Of a stretch of 8,921 bases of DNA, positions 1-5,828 are shown one piece after another (position 1 is the stretch's first letter; each line of letters begins with the position of its first letter). The stretch comes from Synechococcales cyanobacterium PMM_0036 (GTDB taxonomy: Bacteria > Cyanobacteriota > Cyanobacteriia > Elainellales > Elainellaceae), in the NCBI GenBank assembly GCA_949127645.1, contig CASBQM010000261.1, positions 1-8,921 on the forward strand. The letters are read 5' to 3'. The notes beneath the pieces are model-generated. The model had not been told where the DNA came from. It saw only the letters and a program-made list of their open reading frames with translations, and ran no database searches. The position numbers and the translations under genes are program-made.

Positions 1-1
1 A

Positions 2-184
2 CTAGCAACCGTGCCCTACCGCGTTGCTGTGCAGCTAGCACGGTTGCACAATCTCGAATTATTTGAGCTGCCTATTGAAACAGAAACCTGGACGGTTTCA
101 ATGCTCTGGAGCAAATTAGCAGATAAAGATGCTGCGAATACTTGGTTACGTCAAACCTTAAATGTGATTAGTCAAACGCTCTAG
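2..184 (+). CDS. LysR-type transcriptional regulator, C-terminal fragment
   Basis: Only the last 60 codons are in the window; the gene continues off the left edge. The reading frame ends at TAG 182-184. The visible residues begin LATVPYRVAVQLA and later contain VSMLWSKLADKDAANTWLR. This matches the end of the LysR effector-binding domain, where a 'TVP-x-RVA-x-x-LA' helix is followed by a strand ending 'P(I/L)E', then 'V-x-M-L-W', and a final helix with D-x-A-x-x-WLR. The DNA-binding helix-turn-helix would lie outside the window, so neither its target nor its effector can be read. Such regulators usually act on adjacent, often divergent, genes; here the gene on the right converges on it, so its target is more likely to the left. 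A stem-loop follows the stop directly. The family call is fairly safe; specificity is unknown. Confidence 0.75.
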   Translation, partial: LATVPYRVAVQLARLHNLELFELPIETETWTVSMLWSKLADKDAANTWLRQTLNVISQTL

Positions 185-234
185 CGCCGATCGTCTGTGC
201 GGAGCATGGAAGGTTTCACAGGCTAAAATCGGCG
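185..234 (+). terminator. Nested stem-loop directly after the LysR stop
   Basis: The arms CGCCGAT (185-191) and ATCGGCG (228-234) are perfect complements and start one base after the stop codon. Inside them a second pair, CTGTG (195-199) and CACAG (217-221), can also form. No clear U-run follows, so this is a probable but not classic intrinsic terminator; it could instead protect the 3' end of the mRNA. Confidence 0.45.
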
Positions 235-301
235 TTGCTGAATTTAGGGATCAATTGCCGAACCGCCCTACTCAAAAGGAGAGAGAACAAGAGTTCTAGC
301 T

Positions 302-340
302 CCCTTCTCTCTAGGGAGAAGGGCTGGGGATGAGGGCAAT
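302..340. repeat. Dispersed hairpin repeat (CCCTTCTC...GAGAAGGG type)
   Basis: Positions 302-323 form a near-perfect hairpin: CCCTTCTC pairs with GAGAAGGG across a very short centre. It is followed by GCTGGGGATGAGGGCAAT. From memory, sequences of this form (a CCCTTCTCCC/GGGAGAAGGG hairpin followed by TTGGGGATGAGGGC) are scattered through intergenic DNA of many cyanobacteria, which is why I call it a dispersed repeat. Copy number in this genome cannot be seen here. It could also act as a transcript-end hairpin. Confidence 0.55.
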
Positions 341-528
341 TCAGAGCTTTATCGATGTCTCGCACCTTGATCGCCCGAAGTGCCGTCAAGATCGATCGGA
401 TGCTCTAGAGTCAAAAGAGAATCAGAGCATAGATGCCTAGCGATCGCCTTTAAAGTTGTTTTACGGACTAGATTACTATTGTTGGAGAGGCAGTTGTAGA
501 AATATCGTCACGATCAAATCCAAACGAC

Positions 529-1179
529 TCAAGCCTGAAAGATTGCCAACAGCCAGCGGCTAATCGCTCCATCGTCTTCGGCTTGGGAACGCCTTAACGC
601 TTCTTCGACTAGGGCGATCGCCAAACCGGGCAACACTTGAGAGGTGTAAATTACTGTCGCTTCCCCGGCTGATAGAGAAAAGGCAACGACCTGACTAGCG
701 CTCACATTCACGACCCAGTATTCCTTAACTCCCAAACGCTGATAAAGCTTTTGCTTGCGGTTCAAATCATCTTGCAACGAAGATGCAGCGATCTCGACTA
801 CGAGCGTAGGTGGAATCAGCTCGTCTAGGTTAACTGGAGCATTATTTCGAGGAGGAAATCTCAAGTCGTCGCCAATGTAAAACGCAACATCAGGCTGTGC
901 TTCCTGAATACCTATCTTTCTAAAAGATGTATTGGTTAACCCCACAATTGGAATATTTTGAAGGGCTGCATATAGGTTGATGACGAGCGGGATCACAGTG
1001 TTGTCGCGCCCGTGGGCAATACCAAGTGGAGACATTTCAATCCTCATGTAACCCTGATCGTAATAAAATCTGCCGTTTACCAAAGTTGGGTCATCGGCAA
1101 AGGTCAGGAAATCCTCCCAGTCAGCTTTGACCCAGGTATCAGTGGGAAGAGTGGTAAGTAAGGGCAGTGGATTTACCAT
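529..1179 (-). CDS. Uma2-family protein (DUF820, restriction endonuclease-like fold)
   Basis: This 216-residue protein has the length and order of motifs of the Uma2 family, which is strongly expanded in cyanobacteria and has a PD-(D/E)XK nuclease-like fold. Visible landmarks are IEMSPLGIAHG at 47-57 with the conserved E48 and H56, PDVAF at 96-100 giving the aspartate D97, VVEIAASS at 127-134 giving E129, and RKQKLYQRLGVKEYWVVN at 141-158 with K142, K144 and W155. The 'E-x-A' in place of 'E-x-K' is common in this family, where a later lysine is thought to substitute. All expected positions are present, so the protein looks intact. The start is supported by AGGAA (complement of 1188-1192), 8 bases before the ATG. 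A TAAAAT box (complement of 1224-1229) may be its -10. No function has been assigned to most members; nuclease activity is an inference from the fold. It has no evident link to its neighbours. Confidence 0.88.
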   Translation of the reverse strand: MVNPLPLLTTLPTDTWVKADWEDFLTFADDPTLVNGRFYYDQGYMRIEMSPLGIAHGRDNTVIPLVINLYAALQNIPIVGLTNTSFRKIGIQEAQPDVAFYIGDDLRFPPRNNAPVNLDELIPPTLVVEIAASSLQDDLNRKQKLYQRLGVKEYWVVNVSASQVVAFSLSAGEATVIYTSQVLPGLAIALVEEALRRSQAEDDGAISRWLLAIFQA

Positions 1180-1200
1180 AGGGTTGGTTCCTGGCGATCG

Positions 1201-1228
1201 CGCTATCTCATTTTCGCTATCTCATTTT
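1201..1228. repeat. Two tandem copies of a 14-bp unit
   Basis: The unit CGCTATCTCATTTT occurs at 1201-1214 and again, identical, at 1215-1228. It lies in the divergent promoter region between the Uma2 and transferase genes and directly abuts a HIP1 site (1194-1201). On the - strand the distal copy ends in TAAAAT, a possible -10 element for the Uma2 gene. It could be a two-site operator or a slippage product. Confidence 0.8.
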
Positions 1229-1281
1229 AGGCAAAGTAGAGCTGTCCGCGCGGGATGAACAGACCCCGAACGGTAGACATT

Positions 1282-1290
1282 TGCTATAAG
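1282..1290 (+). promoter_or_regulatory. Possible extended -10 promoter for the transferase gene
   Basis: TGCTATAAG reads as an extended -10 element (TGn followed by TATAAG, five of six bases of TATAAT). No good -35 hexamer sits at the usual distance, which extended -10 promoters tolerate. Transcription would start near 1297, just before three tandem repeats, and would leave a leader of about 65 bases before the ATG at 1363. If real, it excludes the upstream ATG at 1255 as the start. Confidence 0.35.
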
Positions 1291-1300
1291 AAACATATCG

Positions 1301-1345
1301 CAAGAAATTACAGCGCAAGAAATTACAGCACAAGAAATTACAGGC
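1301..1345 (+). repeat. Three tandem 15-bp repeats in the transferase leader
   Basis: CAAGAAATTACAGCG (1301-1315), CAAGAAATTACAGCA (1316-1330) and CAAGAAATTACAGGC (1331-1345) follow one another without a gap. If translated from the ATG at 1255 they would give a low-complexity run of ARNYS-like units unlike anything in the family. A non-coding leader is the simpler explanation. Because the unit is 15 bp long, gain or loss of a copy would keep the frame open in either case. Confidence 0.85.
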
Positions 1346-1362
1346 AAGCAGCTTTAACTCAA

Positions 1363-2598
1363 ATGACATTTACTGACACCTCGATTACTACTACCTCGAT
1401 CGCCCCTCTCACCTGGTCAGAACTTGAAGCACTGACGGATTATCAAGTCGATAGGGTCAACGGGGCTACCAATGCTCAATCTCGCTTGCGGTTATTTGGT
1501 CACACCGAGGCAGATGTGCGAGTAACGCTCTACCGTGATAACCACGCCTGGTGTCCTTATTGCCAGAAAATTTGGCTGTGGCTGGAGGAAAAACAGATTC
1601 CCTACCGTATCGAAAAAGTGACGATGTTTTGCTACGGCGAGAAAGAGATGTGGTATAAGCGCAAGGTGCCTTCGGGAATGCTGCCTGCTATTGCATTAGA
1701 CGATCGCATCATTACCGAAAGCGACGACATTTTGATTGCCCTAGAGCAGGTCTTTGGAACTCTGGGACTAGGCATGAAAGATCCTGCCGTATTGCCGCTC
1801 CGACAGCTAGAGCGGTTGCTCTTTAGAGCCTGGTGCGCTTGGCTTTGCCGTCCCTCTAGCTCAGCTCGGCAGGAGCAGGGAAACCGCGACCAATTTACTA
1901 GCGTGGTTGCCAAAGTCGAGGAGGCGCTCAGCCGTACGTCTGGTCCTTATTTTTTGGATGAATTTGGCACTGTCGATGTCATCTTCACGCCCTACGTCGA
2001 ACGTATGAACGCCAGCCTTTACTACTACAAAGGTTACTCCCTGCGAGAGGACAATCCTCGCTTATCCGACTGGTTTGCGGCAATGGAAAGCCGACCAACC
2101 TACCGAGGCACCCAAAGCGACTTTCATACCCATGTGCATGATCTGCCCCCCCAGATGGGAGGCTGCTGGGAGAACGGCGAACCGCAGATGCAGCTCAATA
2201 AAGCTCGTGTAGATCAAGGTCCTTGGGAAAACCTGCCTGATGTGACCTATCCCGAACCTGAGACTTCCCGCACTGAGGCGCTTTACCGCGTGATCAAGCA
2301 CCGCGCTAATATTATTCGTGTCAATCCGGCTGACGATGCAGTGATAGATGTTGCGTTACGATGCGCCCTGACTTACCTGATGACGGGGCAAATTTGTTCA
2401 CCGCCGCCGGAGTCTGATATTGCCTTGCGATATTTGCGCGATCGCATTAATGTTCCACGAGATATGTCGATCTATGCCGCCAAGCGACTGAGGGAAGCTC
2501 TAGAGAAAACTGCCGCGTTGGTGGGCGATCGTCAGGGTGATCCCATTCCCGTTCAGCATCGGCGGGATCAGAACCCGGCTGACTTTGCCAAGCGCTAA
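1363..2598 (+). CDS. Glutathione S-transferase family protein with C-terminal extension (iota-like)
   Basis: From the ATG at 1363 this encodes 411 residues, much longer than a standard transferase of about 200-230. A thioredoxin-fold N-terminal domain holds HAWCPYCQK (61-69), whose CPYC at 64-67 resembles a glutaredoxin site. It also has KVPSGMLPA (101-109), where the proline before the last alanine is likely the cis-proline, and the E119-S120 pair that usually binds the glutathione glutamate. The helical domain includes TVDVIFTPYVERMNASLYYY (203-222). About 120 further residues contain ALRCALTYLMTG (331-342) and LRDRINVPRDMS (358-369), conserved in cyanobacterial and plant chloroplast relatives. 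This resembles the iota class, with cysteine-based thiol-transfer or deglutathionylation chemistry expected; the substrate is unknown. An in-frame ATG at 1255 would add 36 residues, mostly translated tandem repeats, so I prefer 1363, although its ribosome-binding site is weak (AGGCAAG, about 14 bases away). It is probably monocistronic and followed by a large hairpin. Confidence 0.88.
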   Translation: MTFTDTSITTTSIAPLTWSELEALTDYQVDRVNGATNAQSRLRLFGHTEADVRVTLYRDNHAWCPYCQKIWLWLEEKQIPYRIEKVTMFCYGEKEMWYKRKVPSGMLPAIALDDRIITESDDILIALEQVFGTLGLGMKDPAVLPLRQLERLLFRAWCAWLCRPSSSARQEQGNRDQFTSVVAKVEEALSRTSGPYFLDEFGTVDVIFTPYVERMNASLYYYKGYSLREDNPRLSDWFAAMESRPTYRGTQSDFHTHVHDLPPQMGGCWENGEPQMQLNKARVDQGPWENLPDVTYPEPETSRTEALYRVIKHRANIIRVNPADDAVIDVALRCALTYLMTGQICSPPPESDIALRYLRDRINVPRDMSIYAAKRLREALEKTAALVGDRQGDPIPVQHRRDQNPADFAKR

Positions 2599-2601
2599 TA
2601 G

Positions 2602-2676
2602 ACTTCTTGCAGATTAGGATCTTTAGATTAGATGGGGTGGGGATGTAACCTCCATCCAATCTAATTTGCAAGAAGT
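2602..2676. repeat. Long imperfect hairpin with 10-bp perfect terminal inverted repeats
   Basis: ACTTCTTGCAGATTAG (2602-2617) pairs with CTAATTTGCAAGAAGT (2661-2676) at 15 of 16 positions, and the outer ten are perfect. Inside, TAGATTAGATGG (2624-2635) pairs with CCATCCAATCTA (2652-2663) with one mismatch; it shares three bases with the outer right arm, so the two stems compete or bulge. It begins three bases after the transferase stop and could terminate that transcript. The defined ends and size of about 75 bp also fit a miniature inverted-repeat element. I see no clear target-site duplication at its edges. Confidence 0.6.
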
Positions 2677-2785
2677 TTGATACTTCACTTGACGAATAGT
2701 TTGTTCAATGAATACTTTGCTGACCTCGATAGTGAGGTTAGTCGAGCAGGAGGTTTAGGCGTACCCCATCAACAAGCAGAAGTCT

Positions 2786-2830
2786 AGTGTTATTTTTTAC
2801 ACAATCTGGCAATCAAAAAAGCCTAAGAAT
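2786..2830 (+). promoter_or_regulatory. NtcA-like activator site and -10 box before the permease gene
   Basis: AGTG-N8-TACA at 2786-2801 matches six of eight bases of the NtcA consensus TGTA-N8-TACA. Within the same stretch TGT-N10-ACA (2788-2803) fits the looser form of the consensus. A weak -10 candidate, TAAGAAT (2824-2830), begins 22 bases after the TACA half-site, the spacing typical of class II NtcA-activated promoters. The -10 match is imperfect and short motifs occur by chance, so this is a candidate only. It would put the permease under nitrogen control. Confidence 0.35.
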
Positions 2831-2875
2831 GAAGCCTAGTTCTGACTTTAATAAATTGGGGAGTGCGAATACCGA

Positions 2876-4168
2876 ATGAGCTTAATCACTGAGACAGAGG
2901 TCGCAGGTTCAACCCAGGCATCCGAAGATTATCCCCTTTCCGCAGTTCCTATGACTGCACGGAAACCCGTGTGGTCACTCGCACCCTTACTCATGGGGTT
3001 CGCGCTAGTTTCTACTACCATGATTGCTGGAGGTAAAATTGGTCCCGCATTTAGCTTTACCGATCTCATCTGGATTGTCGTGATTGGCAATGTGATCTTA
3101 GGTGCCTACTGTTCTGCACTGGGATACATTGCCTACAAAAGCGGTCTAACAACGGTGTTGATGTCGCGGTTTAGCTTTGGCAATATTGGCTCTCGTTGGG
3201 TCGATTTCATCTTGGGGTTTACACAAATTGGTTGGTATGCGGTAACAAATGCGTTCATTGCTGATGCCCTGACTAATCTGCTAGGCTTACCCCCCAGCTT
3301 TACATGGGTAATAGTTCTACTTGCAACCTATGGGTTTTGCGTCACAGCTTATATTGGTTACACCGCTATGGACTGGTTGAGTCGTCTGGCAGTACCAGCT
3401 ATGCTCGTACTAATTGCAGTCAGCTTATTTTTGGGTGTGCGCGATGCGGGCAATTTGTTTGCTCTCCAGCCTACTCAAGAACTGCCCTTTGGCTCAGCGC
3501 TGGCGATCGCCATAGGCACGTTCATCTCTGGAGGAACGCAGGCAACCAACTGGAGCCGATTTGCCGACTCTGCCAAAAATGCGGTCTGGAGCACACTCTT
3601 AGCGTTCACGTTCATCAACGGTCTACTGATTTTTACAGGCGCATTTTGCACGCTCGTGTACGGTACCGAAGATTTGATCCAGGCAATGGCAAAGCAAGGA
3701 CTCCTGTTTTTTGGATTAATTTTGCTAATTTTGAACGTGTGGACAACGCAAGACAACACGATCTACGCTTTCTCAGTCGCGGGAACTAACTTCTTCCGCA
3801 CTACCAAGCGCCATGCGTTTGTGTTGGGCGGAGCCACTTTGGCGCTGGTGTTTGCCTTAACGGGCATCTACGAGGGACTCATTAATTACCTGATTTTTCT
3901 GGGAGCAGTAATTCCTCCGGTCGGCGGAATTATCATGGCAGACTTTTGGATTAGGCATCGGGGAGAGTTTCCCTCCCTAGAGACCCGGCAACCCGCTTTT
4001 AATTGGTCAGGCGTAATTGCCTATGTTGCAGCTTCAGCGATCGCCTATTTCTCAGGTCAGGCCAATTTGGGAATTGGGCCGCTGAATGGTGTTATTGCAG
4101 CGGCTGTTCTCTACGCAGTGTTGATCAAGGTGATTCCTCAGCCCGTTCGTAGCAGAGAGATTCTGTAA
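2876..4168 (+). CDS. codB: NCS1-family nucleobase permease, CodB-like (probable cytosine permease)
   Basis: This 430-residue inner-membrane protein fits the roughly 420 residues of E. coli CodB and its 12-helix plan, with a hydrophilic N-terminus of about 30 residues. Family landmarks are in order: GNVILGAY (71-78), LMSRFSFG (95-102), TQIGWYAV (116-123), GTFISGGTQATNWSRFA (214-230), LNVWTTQDN (286-294) and IPPVGGIIMADFW (346-358). In CodB the corresponding TQVGW, GSFISAGT, NIWTTNDN and IPPVGG segments build the cation and base sites, with a tryptophan and an asparagine contributing to base recognition; W120 and N294 or its neighbours are candidates here. The role would be cation-coupled uptake of cytosine or a related base. 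GGGGAG lies about 12 bases before the ATG. It converges on a deaminase gene 51 bases away. The gene looks complete. Cytosine is the best guess; other purines or pyrimidines remain possible in NCS1 proteins. Confidence 0.88.
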   Translation: MSLITETEVAGSTQASEDYPLSAVPMTARKPVWSLAPLLMGFALVSTTMIAGGKIGPAFSFTDLIWIVVIGNVILGAYCSALGYIAYKSGLTTVLMSRFSFGNIGSRWVDFILGFTQIGWYAVTNAFIADALTNLLGLPPSFTWVIVLLATYGFCVTAYIGYTAMDWLSRLAVPAMLVLIAVSLFLGVRDAGNLFALQPTQELPFGSALAIAIGTFISGGTQATNWSRFADSAKNAVWSTLLAFTFINGLLIFTGAFCTLVYGTEDLIQAMAKQGLLFFGLILLILNVWTTQDNTIYAFSVAGTNFFRTTKRHAFVLGGATLALVFALTGIYEGLINYLIFLGAVIPPVGGIIMADFWIRHRGEFPSLETRQPAFNWSGVIAYVAASAIAYFSGQANLGIGPLNGVIAAAVLYAVLIKVIPQPVRSREIL

Positions 4169-4200
4169 TACTCAAGGCTGGCGATCGTGTTTCGTGACAT

Positions 4201-4249
4201 CCCTATGCCGCACCTCGCGCTATTTGCGTGCGTTAAAAGCGGCATAGGG
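4201..4249. terminator. Compound hairpin shared by the convergent permease and deaminase genes
   Basis: CCCTATGCCGC (4201-4211) and GCGGCATAGGG (4239-4249) are perfect 11-bp complements. Within the loop GCAC (4210-4213) and GTGC (4228-4231) can also pair. It lies in the gap after the permease stop and its right arm reaches into the last ten codons of the deaminase gene. Being symmetric, it can act on transcripts from both sides. A short A-run (4235-4238) lies in the loop rather than after the stem, so this is not a textbook intrinsic terminator. Confidence 0.6.
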
Positions 4250-5761
4250 TTCTAGCCGTAGAACTTCCCAACTCGCATACCACTGGGCGAGATAAGGACG
4301 CATATCTTTAGCTAAACCATAATATTGCTCACGGTTGGGAGATGCATTAAGCTGTTCGGCAACGGCTTGCCCGATCGCCTGAAGATCAAACCCTGTGGGT
4401 TGTCCCTGACGCAAAACCACCTTGCCATTGACCAGCACCGTATCGACATCTGCCGCGTGGGCACGCATTAGCATTAGATGCAGCGGATTTGCTTCTGGTG
4501 AAACCCAGGGCCAGGTAATGCGATCGCAGTTTACTAGCACCAGATCCGCCTTGTATCCTGGAGCAATTTTTCCGAGGGTAGGCTGCCTCAAGAGCCTGGC
4601 GCTCCCCACAGTTGCCATCTGAAAAATATCGGCAAAGGTGGGCGCAGGACTGTTAATCTGGGGCGTACGGTGCAGCCTTGCTGCCAGACGCATTTCAGCA
4701 AACATATCTTCGTCGTCCCCCAGAGCCGTGCCATCCATGCCCAAACCCACGGTAATGCCCGCCCGAAGCATCTGATTTAAGGGGGCAACTCCAGCCCGTA
4801 ACCGCAGATTAGAACTGGGATTATGGCTGACAGACGCTCCAGTTTCCGCCAAGATTTGAATATCCTCTTCGCTGAGCCAAACCCCGTGAGCGATCGAAAA
4901 GCGAGGGCTGAGCACTCCTAACTCATGCAGATGAGCGATCACCGATTTGCCATAGCAACGAGGTCCAGCCAGCTTTTCATAAAATGACTCTACGGCATGG
5001 GTTTGAATGCCTGTGTTGAGGCGCTCTGCGGTTTCGGTAATTTTCATCAACAGATCGTCCTGCACCCACTGCGGTCCCGGAGGTCCAAACCAGACAGAAA
5101 TGTGAGGATGTGAGTCATAGCTGATTACTAAATCACTGATCAGTTCTAGGTAGTCTTCTGGCGATAGCGTTTGACTCAGCATCGCCAGCTTTTGCACTTG
5201 CTGACGCAGGGCGATTGGCAGACTAGACAGAAAGGCATCATCTTCCCCTTCTCCATGCACCAGAAAGCTGCTGTAGCTTGCACCTGGAGCCAGAGCGACC
5301 CGCAGACCAGACTGCTCGTATGCCTGGAGCCGACCCGTAAGATTCGCCAAACTCTCCTCAGACGTTCCTGAAACAGTGCAGACATCTAGCACCGTTGTCA
5401 CGCCACTCTGCAACAAAGCAGCAGCACTCAGCAGCGTCTTTAAGGTGGGGTCTTGCGATCGCAGCGCAATATTAGAAAATAGCCAGAGTTCTAGAAAATC
5501 ATCGTCTATTCCCTGGAGCGAGTTGGGGACTCCATTGCTGTGGTGGTGGGCATTAATCAACCCTGGCAGCACGGCAAACTGGCTAGAACCATGAACTTCT
5601 GCATTGGGATATTTGGCTTGTAAGCTGTCCCAATTTCCCACTTCCAGAATGCTGTCTGATTGAATGGCGATCGCGCCGTCTACTAACGTGTCGTCTCCTG
5701 TAAAAATCCAGCGACCCCGAACCAGTTGAACCTTGCTTATCGTGGCTGTCATAGCTGTCAT
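4220..5761 (-). CDS. Amidohydrolase-superfamily deaminase, TRZ/ATZ type
   Basis: This 513-residue cytosolic enzyme belongs to the metal-dependent amidohydrolases that hydrolyse amino or chloro groups from nitrogen heterocycles. The metal site is complete: H72 and H74 in LPGLINAHHHSNG (65-77), H255 in QTHAVES (253-259) with catalytic E258, H292 in SIAHGVWLSEED (289-300) and D343 in GLGMDG (339-344). SHNPSSNLRLRAG (312-324) is the usual substrate-loop segment. The C-terminal GKIAPGYKADLVLVN (397-411) closes the composite beta domain. The GMDG form resembles the 8-oxoguanine deaminase and hydroxyatrazine hydrolase branch more than the GTD form of melamine-type enzymes. The substrate is therefore open: an oxidised purine, a pterin, a pyrimidine or a methylthioadenosine-like compound. 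The protein starts MTAMTA, with two possible ATGs; GGGAG ten bases upstream favours the first. A perfect palindrome touches that ribosome-binding site. Convergence with a CodB-like permease suggests a nucleobase, but this is inference. Confidence 0.85.
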   Translation of the reverse strand: MTAMTATISKVQLVRGRWIFTGDDTLVDGAIAIQSDSILEVGNWDSLQAKYPNAEVHGSSQFAVLPGLINAHHHSNGVPNSLQGIDDDFLELWLFSNIALRSQDPTLKTLLSAAALLQSGVTTVLDVCTVSGTSEESLANLTGRLQAYEQSGLRVALAPGASYSSFLVHGEGEDDAFLSSLPIALRQQVQKLAMLSQTLSPEDYLELISDLVISYDSHPHISVWFGPPGPQWVQDDLLMKITETAERLNTGIQTHAVESFYEKLAGPRCYGKSVIAHLHELGVLSPRFSIAHGVWLSEEDIQILAETGASVSHNPSSNLRLRAGVAPLNQMLRAGITVGLGMDGTALGDDEDMFAEMRLAARLHRTPQINSPAPTFADIFQMATVGSARLLRQPTLGKIAPGYKADLVLVNCDRITWPWVSPEANPLHLMLMRAHAADVDTVLVNGKVVLRQGQPTGFDLQAIGQAVAEQLNASPNREQYYGLAKDMRPYLAQWYASWEVLRLEPYAAFNARK

Positions 5762-5776
5762 GCCTATTCTGCTCCC

Positions 5777-5814
5777 TGCTGTTTGTTAAAGGTGCGCACC
5801 TTTAACAAACAGCA
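5777..5814. repeat. Perfect 38-bp palindrome next to the deaminase ribosome-binding site
   Basis: The left arm TGCTGTTTGTTAAAGGTGC (5777-5795) is followed at once by its exact complement GCACCTTTAACAAACAGCA (5796-5814), with no spacer and a GCGC centre. It fills most of the 67-base gap between the kinase stop and the deaminase start, both on the - strand. As RNA it would give a very strong hairpin that ends right against the GGGAG of the deaminase gene. No U-run follows in that direction. Terminator, attenuator, dimeric-repressor operator or mobile-repeat remnant are all possible. Confidence 0.9.
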
Positions 5815-5828
5815 ATAGCGCAGACAAG

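Larger units (their letters stand above)
185..528. other. Gene-free interval between the LysR and Uma2 genes
   Basis: These 344 bases separate the ends of two convergent genes. They hold the nested stem-loop (185-234), the dispersed hairpin repeat (302-340) and one HIP1 site (440-447). A weak inverted pair, ATGCTCT/AGAGCAT, lies around 400-430. I see no convincing open reading frame, tRNA-like fold or promoter. The structure content fits a region where two transcripts end. Confidence 0.6.

Noticed and set aside
1255..1362. N-terminal extension of the transferase from ATG 1255
   Set aside because: It would translate three tandem repeats and a likely -10 box, while relatives begin near the ATG at 1363.
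1632..1913. Open frame opposite the transferase gene
   Set aside because: It is antisense to the conserved transferase core, its product is low in recognisable motifs, and codon constraint explains it.
2146..2152. Run of seven cytosines in the transferase gene, a possible frameshift or slippage site
   Set aside because: The frame continues correctly with conserved residues on both sides, so there is no evidence of a frameshift.
3304..3789. 161-codon open frame on the + strand inside the permease gene
   Set aside because: It overlaps a clear membrane transporter in another frame, and its translation has no family-like pattern.
5176..5594. Several short frames over the deaminase gene on both strands
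   Set aside because: All lie within a well-supported enzyme and have no motif or start signal of their own.
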